From Daphnia carinata (taxonomy: Eukaryota > Arthropoda > Branchiopoda > Diplostraca > Daphniidae): 64,000 nucleotides of DNA. Where the stretch lies: positions 5,393,357-5,457,356 of the forward strand of contig NC_081340.1 of the NCBI RefSeq assembly GCF_022539665.2, in the 5' to 3' direction. Position 1 is the first letter of the stretch; every line of letters begins with the position of its first letter. Under the pieces are notes generated by a model that was given only the letters and a program-made list of their open reading frames with translations, did not search any database and was not told the origin of the DNA. The translations under genes were made by a program, and so were the position numbers. Below, piece by piece: positions 14,377 to 26,676 of the stretch.

Positions 14377-17300
14377 CCGGAATGAAATTGGTCTTTGCTG
14401 GATGGATGTAGGCGTGTTGTTGTTGGCCCTGCCATTTCTATTCTTCTTTTTCTTTTTCCCCTTCTTCCTCTAGAGAATCTCTTCTTGCACCAAAAAAAAA
14501 AAAAAAAAGTAGAGGTTTAGCTTCTCCTTTTTTTATATATATATATATATATATACATCAAAAGGAAAGATTTCTGTGAGTAACTCCGTGTATTACTATC
14601 GTGTATAGGCGAACATCTTAGAGAAAGAGAGAGCGCCATCATTGGGGATGGAAACAAATAGTTGGATATTGAGCTGATGCCGGCGAACCTAACCATATAC
14701 CATATGCAGCCAGCATAGACGTCGTCATAATAATAAAGAATAAAAAAAAAAAAAAAAAGGAAAAAAAAAAAAAAAAAAAAAAAAAGAACAATGGATCACA
14801 TCGACCAGGCCGAGCTTCTGTAGAGCGAAGCCGAGCAAATAAATAATGAAGTGCCGTACTCGTATATTGCGTCTGTATTCGTTTGGTTTCCGCAATTTGC
14901 AGTCAACGGAAAAAGCCGAAAGAAAATGATGTATCCGTCGTTACAGGGCCGTTGGGCTGCGTCCAGCATTCATTTTGCCCGTATAGCAAGCCAACAAGAA
15001 AAAAACAAAAACAAACAAACGTTCACGTAATGATCCTCAGTCGTAGATTTCATACCATTAGTCTATGAATAACAAAACTATACCTGCACTGTTTATTTTC
15101 AATGATTTTTCCCAGACCTATTCGCCCCTTTTTTTTTTTTTTTTTTTTTTCTCTTCCTGCTCTCATTTTCCCACGAGCGATTGATCACGTCGGTTTGTTC
15201 GCATGAGTGATTGTGTAACATCAAAGATCTGTTGCTATGGTGATGCCAGAAATAAAAAGGGGCACAAAGAGACTATGAAGGCGCAAAAAAAAAAAAAAAA
15301 AAAAAAAAGAGAGAAGAGCACAACTAGGTATTAAACACAACTCTGGAACGCTAATGATTCAACGTTCGGAACATACACTCCATGACCGGCTGCATGTTCT
15401 GTTGTTTGCCTCCATGCGTCACCTTGGCAACGAGCCTTCCCTTTTATATTTTACCTTTAGCGCGTTTTCGAAACATTTCTATTTGAAAATTGTTTTTCGT
15501 GATCGTTGTGTGAGAGAGAGAAAGATCTCATTCGAAAATTGGCAAAAGGGGGGGGGGGATGCGTAAAAAAGTTCAGGTGATGACGTGACTGCCTTTTTTT
15601 TCTCTTGCCAGCTGTGGCATATCAAATAAAAAGTTATGCGCCCATAGTAGTGAGGGGGGAAAAAATGAAAATAATCGTTTACCTTCTCTGCGCGTTTTGT
15701 ATAGGACACCTGACGAAACAGGTTCCACTATTTGAGGTGACGTCTTCAAACCTGTTTGATCTCTTCAAATTTGGAGAGTAGGGAAAAAGACGAGGCTGTA
15801 AAAAATAAATAAGAGGGAAGTTTGAAGATGTTATAAGAAATGACATCTCTCACGGACAAGAAAGGAGGGGGAGGAAAAAAAAAAAAAAAAAAAAAGTGCC
15901 AGTCACGAAACTGTTTGCTGACCACCGCCTTTTGGGAGGTTGTCTTTTTTTTTTTCCTAGTTCCCACCAAAAATACACATTATACTAAAACTTGAAGAAT
16001 AGACCCTCTTTTAAAATTGGATGTCATTTCTTTTTTTTTTTTTTTTTTTTTTTTTCTTCGTGCGTACCCTCCTGCGGTTCTCCTCCATTCCCCCTCCCGT
16101 TTAACTAAACAATATTCAATGGGGACTCAATGGCTAGTAGTTTTCTTGCAGATAACAGTTCTCTCTTTTCTCCTGAAAAAAAAAAAAAAAAAGGAACTTC
16201 CTCCCCCCCCCCCCCCCCCCATTTTTTTTTTTTTTTTTCTGAAATGGCTATTCAATAATGCATTGCCCGGTATACCAAGTTTTGAGCTCCTGAGCCCGTT
16301 TTAGATCCGCATACCATTCATACTTAATTCACGAAGGCTGATGCATCCATCCATCATGGCACACGTCAAAACCATTGAGCAAAAAAAATAAATAAATAAA
16401 ATAAAGAGTGAGAGAGAAGAGCTCATTAGTTTGAGAGCTACGTTCTTAGTTGAGTAAATACTAGATGGAGGCCGCCCCCCCCCCCCCCCCCCCCCCACTG
16501 CGTCCAGCATATCGGGAAATGCTCCGGGGAGTTTACTACACTCCGGGCAGAGGAAATAAAAGCTTTTCAGTTCGAGTTGTGGGAATCCGATACTTACAAA
16601 AAAAAAAAAATGTTTTGAAAACGTTTCACGTCCGCAACAAACGTCTGTCTTTGTTTTGATGCCCTTTAAAGTAATTTGCCGTTTCATTTTTTTTTTTTTT
16701 TCTCTTTTGAAAAATTGGGACCAAAATTTGCTTCCTTTGTTTTGCGGCCGATCAATTGAAATGGAATGAAAAGTGAGGCGTTAGTTGAATATCGTTGTAG
16801 GAAATATTGACAGGCGCCGACAAGGTCTGGACACGGATTGTAGATGTTTGCGTAGGTTATACTCACGAAGGCCTGCGGTACCGCCCACATGGTAAACAAA
16901 ACTTTTTTAAAAGGCAGCTGACCTGCCATAAGCGGTGCGTTCTTCGTCTTACACACACACACACACACACACGTACGAAACAAAACAAAAGACAAAAAAA
17001 AAAAGAAATAAATATGAGCAAAAAATGACGTATTACAAGAAGAAAGAAGAATCCAGTCGAGTCAGCGGTGGAGGGTTTAACTTTAATCGGATTGGAAGGA
17101 CGAAAAGGCGGCCACCCATAGTCTCGTAGGTTTCGCCATCTTTGGGGTCTCATTGGCTCCGATAGCCTTTTCTTTTATTTTGTTCTTATTATTTATTTTT
17201 ATTTTTTTTTTGAGACGTTAACTCGTGTTACGCGGCTATTGTTTTTGTTCCCTGCGATGCCCAGTACCTCCCTTTTTGAGAACGTCTTGTTTCGATGACG

Positions 17301-17823
17301 CAACCCAAGCGAAATACAATACGCAGCTACAAGAGAAAAAAAAAAAAAAATTGCAACCGTAACTGTTATCATTATCATCGCTGTGCGTCTTTTTTTTTTT
17401 TTTTTTTTTTTCATGTCAAAAGAGTTTTGTTGTCGTTTTTTCTTTTGTTCTCCAACAAAATGGAAAATTGTTTTCTTCTGCTTGAGGACCCCCTTTGGCG
17501 CTACCGCCCGCTTGCGCTCTAAATCGGCTACTTCAATGCGAAACTTGAGATGATAAATGCGGTAGGACGACATACGTTTTTTTTTTCCTTTCTCAAATCC
17601 AATGAATAAAACAAAACAAAAAATAAAAAAAAATAAAAAATAAAAAAAAAAGAGTCCAATATCGTCGTGGACGGTTCTTTATATCGTTGCCTATTTTCAG
17701 ACTCTCTCCGTTTTTGTTTTTATTTTACGAGTCAATGGCGGCGACTTGTCGTGAATGCTAAAAAACAAAAACTTTAACTCCTTTTTGTTTTTCTTGTGGA
17801 CGCCTGTAACGCCGACGTGTGTG

Positions 17824-17857
<34 letters not shown>

Positions 17858-20441
17858 AACCGTAGTAGTAGTAGTAGTAGCGGTATCACCAGTGTATTGT
17901 ATATAGCAGTGCCGAGGAGAGTGCGGCAGCGCATATTCAACCGATGATTATGCTGAAAGCGCTCTGGGTCCGCACAGTACGGCGGCGGTTTGCTTTTTAG
18001 TTTTTGTTTTTTTTGTTTTTTTTTTCACGAGCGTACGGTCAAGTTGTAATACCATTTTCTATGTGTTATTGTTTTCCGCTCGTTTTTTTTTTATGGCAGA
18101 AGGAAAGCGCGCACACCAAACTTTTAGAATGGAAGATGGCTTTTCTTTTTGAAAATAAAAGCTAATTTTTTCTTTTGAATCGACATTGGAAAAAAAAAAA
18201 AAAAAAAAAGCGAAAGCAGCTTGCGGACTTTGGCAAAGTCGACAAATCAAGCGGAGAAAATGTGCTGGGCGGCGCCACTATGCGTGTGCGGTGCATGTAC
18301 TAATAATATATATATATATATACACTGTATATATGCCGGGCGCGTTCGATCCAGTCCATTTGGCCGGCAGTTCAAAACGGAAAGAGGGGGGAAGTCGGAA
18401 TCGTAGCCAAGTTTGTTTGTTTTGTTTTTTTTTCTTTGCGTTTTCACCGAAGACACAGGAAGGAGTTGCCACGAAAATGGCAATCGTCCGCAATACGGTT
18501 CCAAGTTCTTTTCAACACTTTAGAAGAAAAGAAGGCGCAGACTTTTTTTTTTTTTTGGCTGTTTGTAGAAATAGCTATTTTTTTTTTTATTCTCTCTTGT
18601 CTTCCGGTTTTCCGCACCATTTGCCAATTAAATCAGAAGAGCCCCCGACGGAGTCATCGACATTCTTTCTTTTCTTTTCTTTCCCTTTTTTTTTTTTTTT
18701 TTTTTTTTTTTGGTCCCTCGATCGTTTCATATTGGATGGTTTATAGAGATTCCCGGACGTGCGTAGCAGCAGCAGCTAACTATAAACGTTTCCTGGACAA
18801 CTCGCCATTTCGTATCAATAAAATCGGTAGTCTGTGTAGACTACGTCATTCGTAGTCCTAGCTACCTCCCGTTTTTAAACGTACAGGAAATCCGATTTGA
18901 ATTGACTCGCAAGTTTTTTTTTTTTTTTTTCGCTTAGATATCAAACATAATACGCATCTTTTAATAGAAGATGTTTTCATGTACTTTTCTTTTTCTCGTA
19001 CGCGACAAGAAGAAGAAAAAAAAAAAAATACGATGGGTTTAACGAGCTGTTTGACGTACGTCTACAGCATCGTTTTTTTTTTTTTTTTTTTTTTGTCCGT
19101 GCACAAGAATCCATCATTATACGTGAAAGAAAAAGCGAACGTTTGCGTCCCCCTCACACGTCAGGACGCCAACGCTTCCGTCGTCGTTATTATTGTCATG
19201 GCTGACACACAACAAACAGCCTAACGTAACAACACGGAACACCAACATCAATAAAAAAAAAAAAAAAAGAAAAAGAAAAGGCGGGACAAAATAATGTTTT
19301 CTTTCTTTTTTTTTCTTCCTACTTTTATTTGATTTTTTTTTTTTCTTATCCATTACATTTGTCAATAAATAGACAAATAAATATTTGCCTATTCATTGTC
19401 ATCTATTATTATTATTATTATTTTTTAAAGGGGATATTTGTAGACCTTCGGAATCTATCCCGCGTCGTCCCGCCATACTGGTGGTGAGTATCGGAGGGGC
19501 CGCTTCGATCCTATTCCCAAGAAGGAAATAAATAGAAAGAAGAGAAAGAGAGAGAAGGAGGGGGGGGGGGGAATAGCCTATAAGAAAAAGATCAATTTCA
19601 AACGTGATTTGATTTCCCGCCGGTGACTTTTATTATCGGGCCAGCAAAGATTTTTCTCTTTTTTTCTTTTTCGTTGTGGACATTGGCGGTCGGAGGTTCA
19701 ATCTCGTAAATATACCAGTGAAATGAGCTTAAGGTTACGGCGGTGTCTGCGGAATGGACGCAATCGATTACTGGCGTGACCCGTGCGGTTTTTTTTTTTT
19801 TTTTTTTTTTTAATAATTTTCTTTTTCTTTTTCTTTTTTTTTTCTCTCTTCTCTTTATGTGCGGGAGAAAAAGTTGATTTAACCTCGTTGAAGCGAAAGC
19901 TCTTTGCGTTTCTCTCCAAGAAGCATTCCAATATGTGCTCATTGCTTCTGAAATGTGTTCCAGTTCTGGCTTGATTGAAATAGGAACGGCAGAAAATCGA
20001 TTATCGATCACCATTGATTATGTCTCTACAATTTTTTTTTTTTTTTTTTTTTATCACTTCACCTTCAGTTATGCCACACACACAATTTATATCTAACATT
20101 TTTTTTTTTTTTTTTTTCTTCTATTTTCAGATTTGTAAAAAAAAAAAAAAATTCAACAATAAACCCCAGCCCCGCGAACGAAGAAACGAAAGTGACGGTT
20201 TGAAAAAAAAAAACAAAAACAAAAACAAAAAAAAAAAATCAATGCATCACGGCGGTAGAATGTGGTGATAGTTGATTTGTCGTTGTCTTTTTTCGAAACA
20301 ACAAAAGAAATCGAGAGAACAAGACGAGTGACACAAAACACATAATCAAAGCTGGATTCGTTGGCGGCGGGTGCTGTTGCAAGTAGCGCTGCGGCTGCCA
20401 TTGTCAGTGCCAGCGCCGGATTATTGATAGCGCGCTCCAAC

Positions 20442-20765
20442 ATGGCCGCTTTCGAATGGGACTGCGATTGCGGCTGGGAATGGGATTTGGACTCGACGGA
20501 ATGGACGACGTCGGCGTCGGTGAGCGAGGCTGGCAGCCTTGGTCGGCCGGCGCCACCTCCGCCTCCGCCGCCATTCTTCGACCTGCCGCCTCCACCTCTG
20601 CCGCCATCCCTCCAACCTCCGCCCGAGCTGTGCTCGACGTCCGACCATCCGCTGGGACTAGAGACTTGCCAAGCTTTCCTGGTAATTGTTCAAACAAATG
20701 GTTTTTTTTCTTCTTTTTTTTTTTTTTTTCTTTTTTTTCAATCTATTCTTCTTTCATTATGGCGC

Positions 20766-20796
<31 letters not shown>

Positions 20797-21083
20797 CGGG
20801 TAGTGCGTGTGTGTGTGTGTGTGTGTGTGTGCGGGTGTATAGTGGAAAACGCCCCTACGCCACTGAAACACAGTCCGACCTCTCGTCACTTCACAGCGGG
20901 AAGTCCGCGCTCTTCTCTGGGGCCTCTGTCGGGATGAAAACAAAGTCTTGTATTGACATTTTCGTAAACACTCTGGCAAATGAACTTTTCCTCCATCCTC
21001 CTCCACCCCATCAACAAAAAAAAAAAAAATAAAAATTACACATGCGTGCACGCCTACTCTTAAAAACAGCTCTCCATCTCTCA

Positions 21084-21134
<51 letters not shown>

Positions 21135-22459
21135 CCCTAACTATTTATATAAATAGTCAGGGAAGAAAGGGGGGGGGGAGCGAAATTGAGTGTATGATGG
21201 TAGTCGTACGGGGATTGTTTTGTGAGCCTTAGCTACAATGGGGTGGGAACAATTAGTCATCCGCATCGATCGATCAGTTCTCGCAGCTGTTAGTCGCAGG
21301 GAGGAGTGAGGAGGGTAGTAAGTCATTGAGAAAGAAAAATGAAAATGAAAATGAACTGTTTATTTTTTTTTTTTTTTTTTATTATTATTTTTTTTTAACG
21401 ATAATGTTTTTGTGTTCCACGGTGTTAATAGGTGAGCGATGCTGAGCGTCAAGTTCCTGTCGACACGTCCTCATCGGCCGCCGTCATTTTCATTCCGGCC
21501 GTCGTCCTGACGATCGCCTTCTTCATCATCGGCTTCGTCGCTTGGAGGTGAGTTGACATTGTTTGAAAGTTTTTCCTTTGTCATTGTTTTGTGATGTACG
21601 TCACCCCCGCACCTTTCCTGCCATCCTTATCTCGGCCATCTCTCAACGTTCTCTATCATCCTCAGTCGGCCTATTAAAAAAGAAAAACAAATATCCGCCT
21701 GCCAGGTGGAATTTCCTGTCCTTATTTCCGCTGCGAAGATTAAATCTAGCCGTGCCTTTATACCAGCGGATGTCCTATTTTTGTTCTAATAAGAAAACAC
21801 CATTTTTTGTATATATATTTATTTATTTTTTTTTTTTTTGAAACATCCATTTGACGCGTGATTTTCGCTACCTGGAAGATGGACGCTGGACAAAGTGAGA
21901 AACAAAAGGTTTTTTTTTTTTTTTTTTTTTTTGCTGGATGGGAAACTGGAGCTCCGAATGAGCGGAACGATGGAAATTTAAAAAATGTTCTCCGATTAGG
22001 TGGATTCGGTCACGTTGGTACATGATATACACACCCGGATTAATCAATTAGTGACGCCGTATACAGCCAGATCCCTTTCTCCCCATCCGCCTTTGGCACC
22101 CCTTTTTTTTTATACATATATATTTTTTGCTCTCGGATTAAAGGGTAATAGCATCAACGGGGGGGGGGGGAGGGTTGGAAAGAGAGAGGAAATGTCGCTA
22201 AACACGACAACTTCCGTCTTTTGCTGGCTCGATTGCCGTCCTTTATAGTTTCATCCGCGTGCTCGCTTATTATGTACGGCATATTCAGTCACACAGCAAT
22301 AAAAAAAAAAAAAAAAAAGAGGTGGGGGGGGGGGGAATACATCGACGTCGTATAATTCCTACCCCCACCGTTTGGCCCGAAGTTTTTAAGCGAACGTGTG
22401 TTTGCTCGCATGGACAGACAGAAAAACGTTGTTCACCGTTCAACTTCTTTCGAGGCCAG

Positions 22460-22498
<39 letters not shown>

Positions 22499-24118
22499 AT
22501 TTTTCTTTATTGAATTCGGAGCCACTTGACATCGTTGGCAAACTTTCGTGAGTTTCCCTATTTGTCCCCAAACGGGAGGAGGGTGTCAAGTGGAAGAAGC
22601 TTCTTGGCCTTGTCACTTCATCTACGCTATGGCATGCAGTGTTTGTTACGTTCGTTTTACAGACAGCGGACGAGGTTAGTATCGATTGTGTCAATATCGA
22701 TTGCGTCACCTCCCTTTCCCTCACCTACCCCTACCGCCCCCCCTTCTTCTTTTTCAGTGAGCAAAAAAAAAAAGGAAAAGAAAAAGAAAAAGAAAACGAC
22801 GTCAATGGCGCCAAAAGTTACGTGTCGTGACTGGAGGAGCGCGTTAAACGGGTCTGACAAGTGCCAAACACGCGACCTAAAGTCTATATAGCCTGGCAAT
22901 AGTAAATACTACCTTAACTCTACTAGCTGGATAACGTAACACACGCACAATGGATCGTTTCCATCTTTACAATTTATTTCTTTTTTTTTTTCTTTCGTTC
23001 TTCGGCGTTCTTTTTGTTTCTTTGAACCCCTTTTCTTTTATCCAATAGGTTTGATACACAGTTTTATTTTATTATTTCGCTATTCGAATCAGATGCGGTC
23101 ATTAAATACAATGCAGGAAAGAAAAAGAAAACGTATTTAAGCTGGGGAAAGCCGTCGATATTATTCCGCTCCAGTAAATTGGCAGTTAACGTAAACGAAG
23201 CGAAAGATGAAGGAACAAATGAAACAAAAACGGCCGTCCTGCTTTTTTTACGAGTTAGGGGCTTTTTGTATTTTCTGTTTTTATTTTTCGTTTTTGGATG
23301 GCGCCGGCTCTTTTTGCTCGTATGATTGAGGGGGGACAAGGGCAAGGTGATGGGCTTGGTTGGTTGGCTAAAGCGCGTGCTGTGAAACGAAAAGCCATTG
23401 GGAGTTTGACGGCGAGGGCGCTCTGGTGTAACTTGATTTATTTACACCACACGACGAGCGAGAATGGCGGCCAACGGGGACCAGCACGCCAGAACTGGCC
23501 AGAAGTGGAGTGAGTTCTGAGTCACAGCTCGTGACATCACCCAAAAGTTTCCCGAAGGACCTTCAATTCCGGATCCAACAGTCCATCCTTCTTGCGCACC
23601 CCCCTCACTTCCTTTTTTCTTTTTTTTTTCTTTTTTTTTTTTTGCGCTTACAATAACCGATGGGAAGTCGAACTAGACAAAGTCAAAAAGCATTATCTTC
23701 GCTCACAAACTCGATCCCATTTGCTGTGTAGATCGGTGGCGTTAAAAAAGAACCCCCCCCCCCCTTCCCTATTTTATTTCCGGGGGCTGTGCGGAAGGAA
23801 TCCCCCCCTCCTTTCCGTGTGTCCTCACCATTTGGGGAAAAAACGGAGATGGATGTTAAAAAAAAAAAAAAGAAAGAAATGAAATAAAAATGGTACTCTC
23901 TCTAAAGTCCCATGATAGACTCACATATCACTCCCCTATTCCTACTCCCCCCCCCCCCCCCCCCCACTACACTCACCAGGCCTGCAAACTCTTATCATCG
24001 CAGTTGTGTATGCACAGTTAATTCAGTTTGGCTTTGACTCGTTAAGGTTATCTACATACACGTTTTTAGATGAGATGAAAGAAAGAAAAATCAACCCCTC
24101 CTGCCTCTCCATTCTCCC

Positions 24119-24149
<31 letters not shown>

Positions 24150-25609
24150 AAAAATAATAATGTTCCGGTGGTGCAATTGAATGCAAGTTCATGAACTCCG
24201 CTGTGTACATTACGTGGTACTGTTATTCCAAATCATCCGCTATTTATAATTTTTTTTTTTTTTTAATGCAACGAGGGAGATTGAACTTGAACTCGCATTG
24301 TGTGGGAAGTGAAACAATAGCCTCCAATTAATATCTATGCATCCAAGAGCGGTGAGCAAGAGGCTGGGTCCCACAGCAAAAGTTAACTTCATTGCTGGAT
24401 GCTACGATGTAGAAATGTTTGCGCCTCTCGCTCATTCTCCGAGTTTCGCAAGTTGCGCGCAAGTTATGTACTTAATAATAATTCCTTTCTTTTGTCTGCG
24501 TTTTCTTTTTTTCTTTTTTTTTTTTTTTTTTTTTCAGGTTCCGCAAACAAAAGTTGAACCAGAAAGCGCTTTTACGTTGCCAACAAAAGACGATCAACGG
24601 TGCCGGAGGAGTTGCAGTTGGCGGAGGGATGATGGACGGCGTTCCGGCTTTACTTCAAGGCCTCAACGGTCGTCAAACAGGAGCCAATCTCAACGAGGAC
24701 GAGAACGGCGTCTTCTACGATGAACTCATTTCTTATCCGCCGCAATTCAGAGCGCCTAACCATCCGCCCGCTTACGAGGTAACGTTACAATACCCCAACC
24801 CCACCCCATCTTCCGACTTACCAACTTAAAGCGCTGCGGGTTGTCTGCGCACAAGTTGGCGATGTAGTTTTGATGATGGTTCGATCGAAAAACTTTGTAG
24901 CTGGTCGTTGAAGACGAAGTTGAACGTTCACTTGAAAAATTAAATTTCTTTTTCTTTTCTGAAATTGAACGAGGATAGAGAGATAGAGAGAGAAAAAAAA
25001 AGTAATAAGTGTAGTATCAAGAGCGATTGCGTGTGGGTCTCATCAGGCACGCCATTTTCCCGTTTGCCGTTAACAATTTCACCAATCGAGTTGGCCGTTG
25101 TCGTTGTCTTACCGGCCAATTATTTTCACCGTCTTCTTTTTTTTTTCTTCTCTTTTCTTTTTTTTTTTTTTTTTTTTTTTTTTTCGTATTAAATTTTTAT
25201 GTGTGTGCCGTACTTTTTTGGCGGACAGATGAAGGACGTGCTCCTCGAGTCGACTTCTCCGTGCCACTGCACGGCTCATCCATTGCTGGGCAACGGAAGC
25301 GGTAGGAACGCGAGGAACGGCTGTAGTGGCGGCGGCGTTCCTCGTAGCAGTTTGCACTGCCAGCAGCCGCACTACGTCACGTCGCCGTACCGCTGCGCTA
25401 GTCACTCGCCGCCGTCATCGACGCCCACTATCGACGACCAGCACGACTCTAGCTGGATCACAGAGCCCGTTTACGAAGAGCTGCCTTCCGGTTCGTTGCC
25501 CATTCTCTCTCTCTCTGCGCTCTCTGTATCGGAGTGTGCTCGTTGTTTGTTACCTAGAGGAGCTCAATGATTCTTCAATCCGTTAACGCACAAGGGGGAA
25601 TATTGAATT

Positions 25610-25645
<36 letters not shown>

Positions 25646-26612
25646 CTTATTATCGCGTTTTCAGGTCCCGAAGAGGACGGACGATACCCGCAGGATCACC
25701 AGCGCTTGCGGCATCGGAACGACTCGGTCAGCATTAATGATTCATTACGCAGCCAAAGAGGTGGGTGTGGCTATTGTTTTTTTGTTTTTCTTTTTTCTTT
25801 TTTTCTTCTTGGATTTAATGAGCTGCTCATTGAGTTCCTGGCTGCCAGCTGTTTGTTATGTATATTTACTTATATTCGTTCGTGAATTAATCAAATGGTT
25901 TTTTATTCGACCAACAGGTGGCTCCGCCGACCAGAGGCCTTCGAATTACAGCAACAACAGCAACTGGAGCGGGGAAGAGCCCGGCGAGACGGATTTCTTC
26001 TTACCGCCATCCACCTGGTACCACCAGCAGACGCAGCAGCACAGCAGCCCGATCCTGAGGGGTCAGATGACGACTCAAGGTCCCGTCCGTCAGGGTCGAG
26101 GTGGAATCCGAGCCGCCTGGAGAGAAATGGAGCCGGCTCCTCGCTGTCGTGGGACGTTAAGTAGCGTCAGTCAACCCAATTCCGGTCGGAGGAAACGCAA
26201 AGTCAAATCGATGAAAAATCCCGGCGGAGGTGGAGGAGTTGGGGGAGGAATGGAGACGCTGGACAACCAAAATCTCCATTATCACTGCAGCGGTCTCTAT
26301 CGCGGTATCTGCCCGCCGGAAGAGCCTCCTTTTGCGGCCGTAGAAAACGACCCCACGATCGCCTCTTTGCTGGATCAGGACAGTCCGGTTCCGCCAGAGC
26401 AACTCAGTACTCCAACGAAAACTCAGCCACGCTATTATTACTACTCGGAAAGCGACGATTACGGCGTAATGAACCAGCCGACACGGACCTTGTCCAATTC
26501 ACGACGGGCAGCCCAATTACAACAGCAACGCCATCTATCACGCGTGCAGCGAACCCTTCAGGCGCGGTCGCCAACGTCGGTGTCCTCTGAAAAGAATGTC
26601 GGCCTCAATTAG
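20442..26612 (+). CDS. Single-pass membrane protein with PPxY motif and basic cluster, function unknown (549 aa, 6 exons)
   Basis: Exons: 20442-20681, 21432-21547, 24538-24778, 25229-25490, 25665-25760, 25918-26612. All junctions are GT-AG, and phases 0/2/0/1/1 close in frame (1650 nt). The start is the first in-frame ATG after a stop at 20343 and sits in a good context (CAACATGGCC). Only one frame of exon 1 stays open into exon 2. Residues 1-80 are acidic and then proline-rich, with no signal peptide. Residues 96-118 (AAVIFIPAVVLTIAFF...) form one membrane helix followed by RRFRKQK, which predicts the N-terminus outside. The cytoplasmic tail has PPAY at 195-198, a WW-domain ligand type; a Tyr-acidic patch (VYEELP); a basic cluster RRKRKVKS at 409-416; a Gly run; and a Gln/Arg-rich end. 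I do not recognise the family. Confidence is high for a gene from exon 2 on and lower for the exact 5' end. Confidence 0.75.
20768..20832. repeat. Compound (GT)n microsatellite in intron 1
   Basis: Two GT tracts separated by about 10 bp, starting about 85 bp after the exon 1 donor. Confidence 0.95.
21086..21130. repeat. (CT)n microsatellite in intron 1
   Basis: More than 20 CT units. A short palindrome around TATATAAATA follows at about 21140. Confidence 0.95.
21548..24537 (+). other. Large intron 2 of the membrane-protein gene
   Basis: The 2990-bp intron runs from GTGAGT to a poly-T tract and TTTTCAG. It is full of poly-A, poly-T, poly-C and poly-G runs, including a C run near 24118 directly followed by an A run. 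I see no coding exon or mobile element in it. Confidence 0.7.
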
Positions 26613-26629
26613 TTGACGTTGTTTACACA

Positions 26630-26676
<47 letters not shown>

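Larger units (their letters stand above)
1..20441. other. Homopolymer- and microsatellite-rich DNA with no supported coding gene
   Basis: No open frame in this 20 kb looks like a conserved protein. Every long frame runs through poly-A or poly-T tracts read as Lys or Phe, or through dinucleotide repeats. The stretch holds dozens of A/T runs of 12-35 bp, several poly-C or poly-G runs (for example near 5985 and 12610), and (GT)n, (CA)n, (TA)n and (ATCC)n arrays. One 88-bp segment (1828-1915) has good splice sites and could be a non-coding exon. The likeliest reading is intergenic DNA or a large 5' intron of the gene starting near 20.4 kb. Very short coding exons between repeats would be missed by eye. 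Confidence 0.6.

Noticed and set aside
20404-20697. Minus-strand and alternate plus-strand frames overlapping exon 1 of the membrane protein
   Set aside because: They are shadows of a GC-rich exon; only the plus frame starting at 20442 joins exon 2 without a stop.
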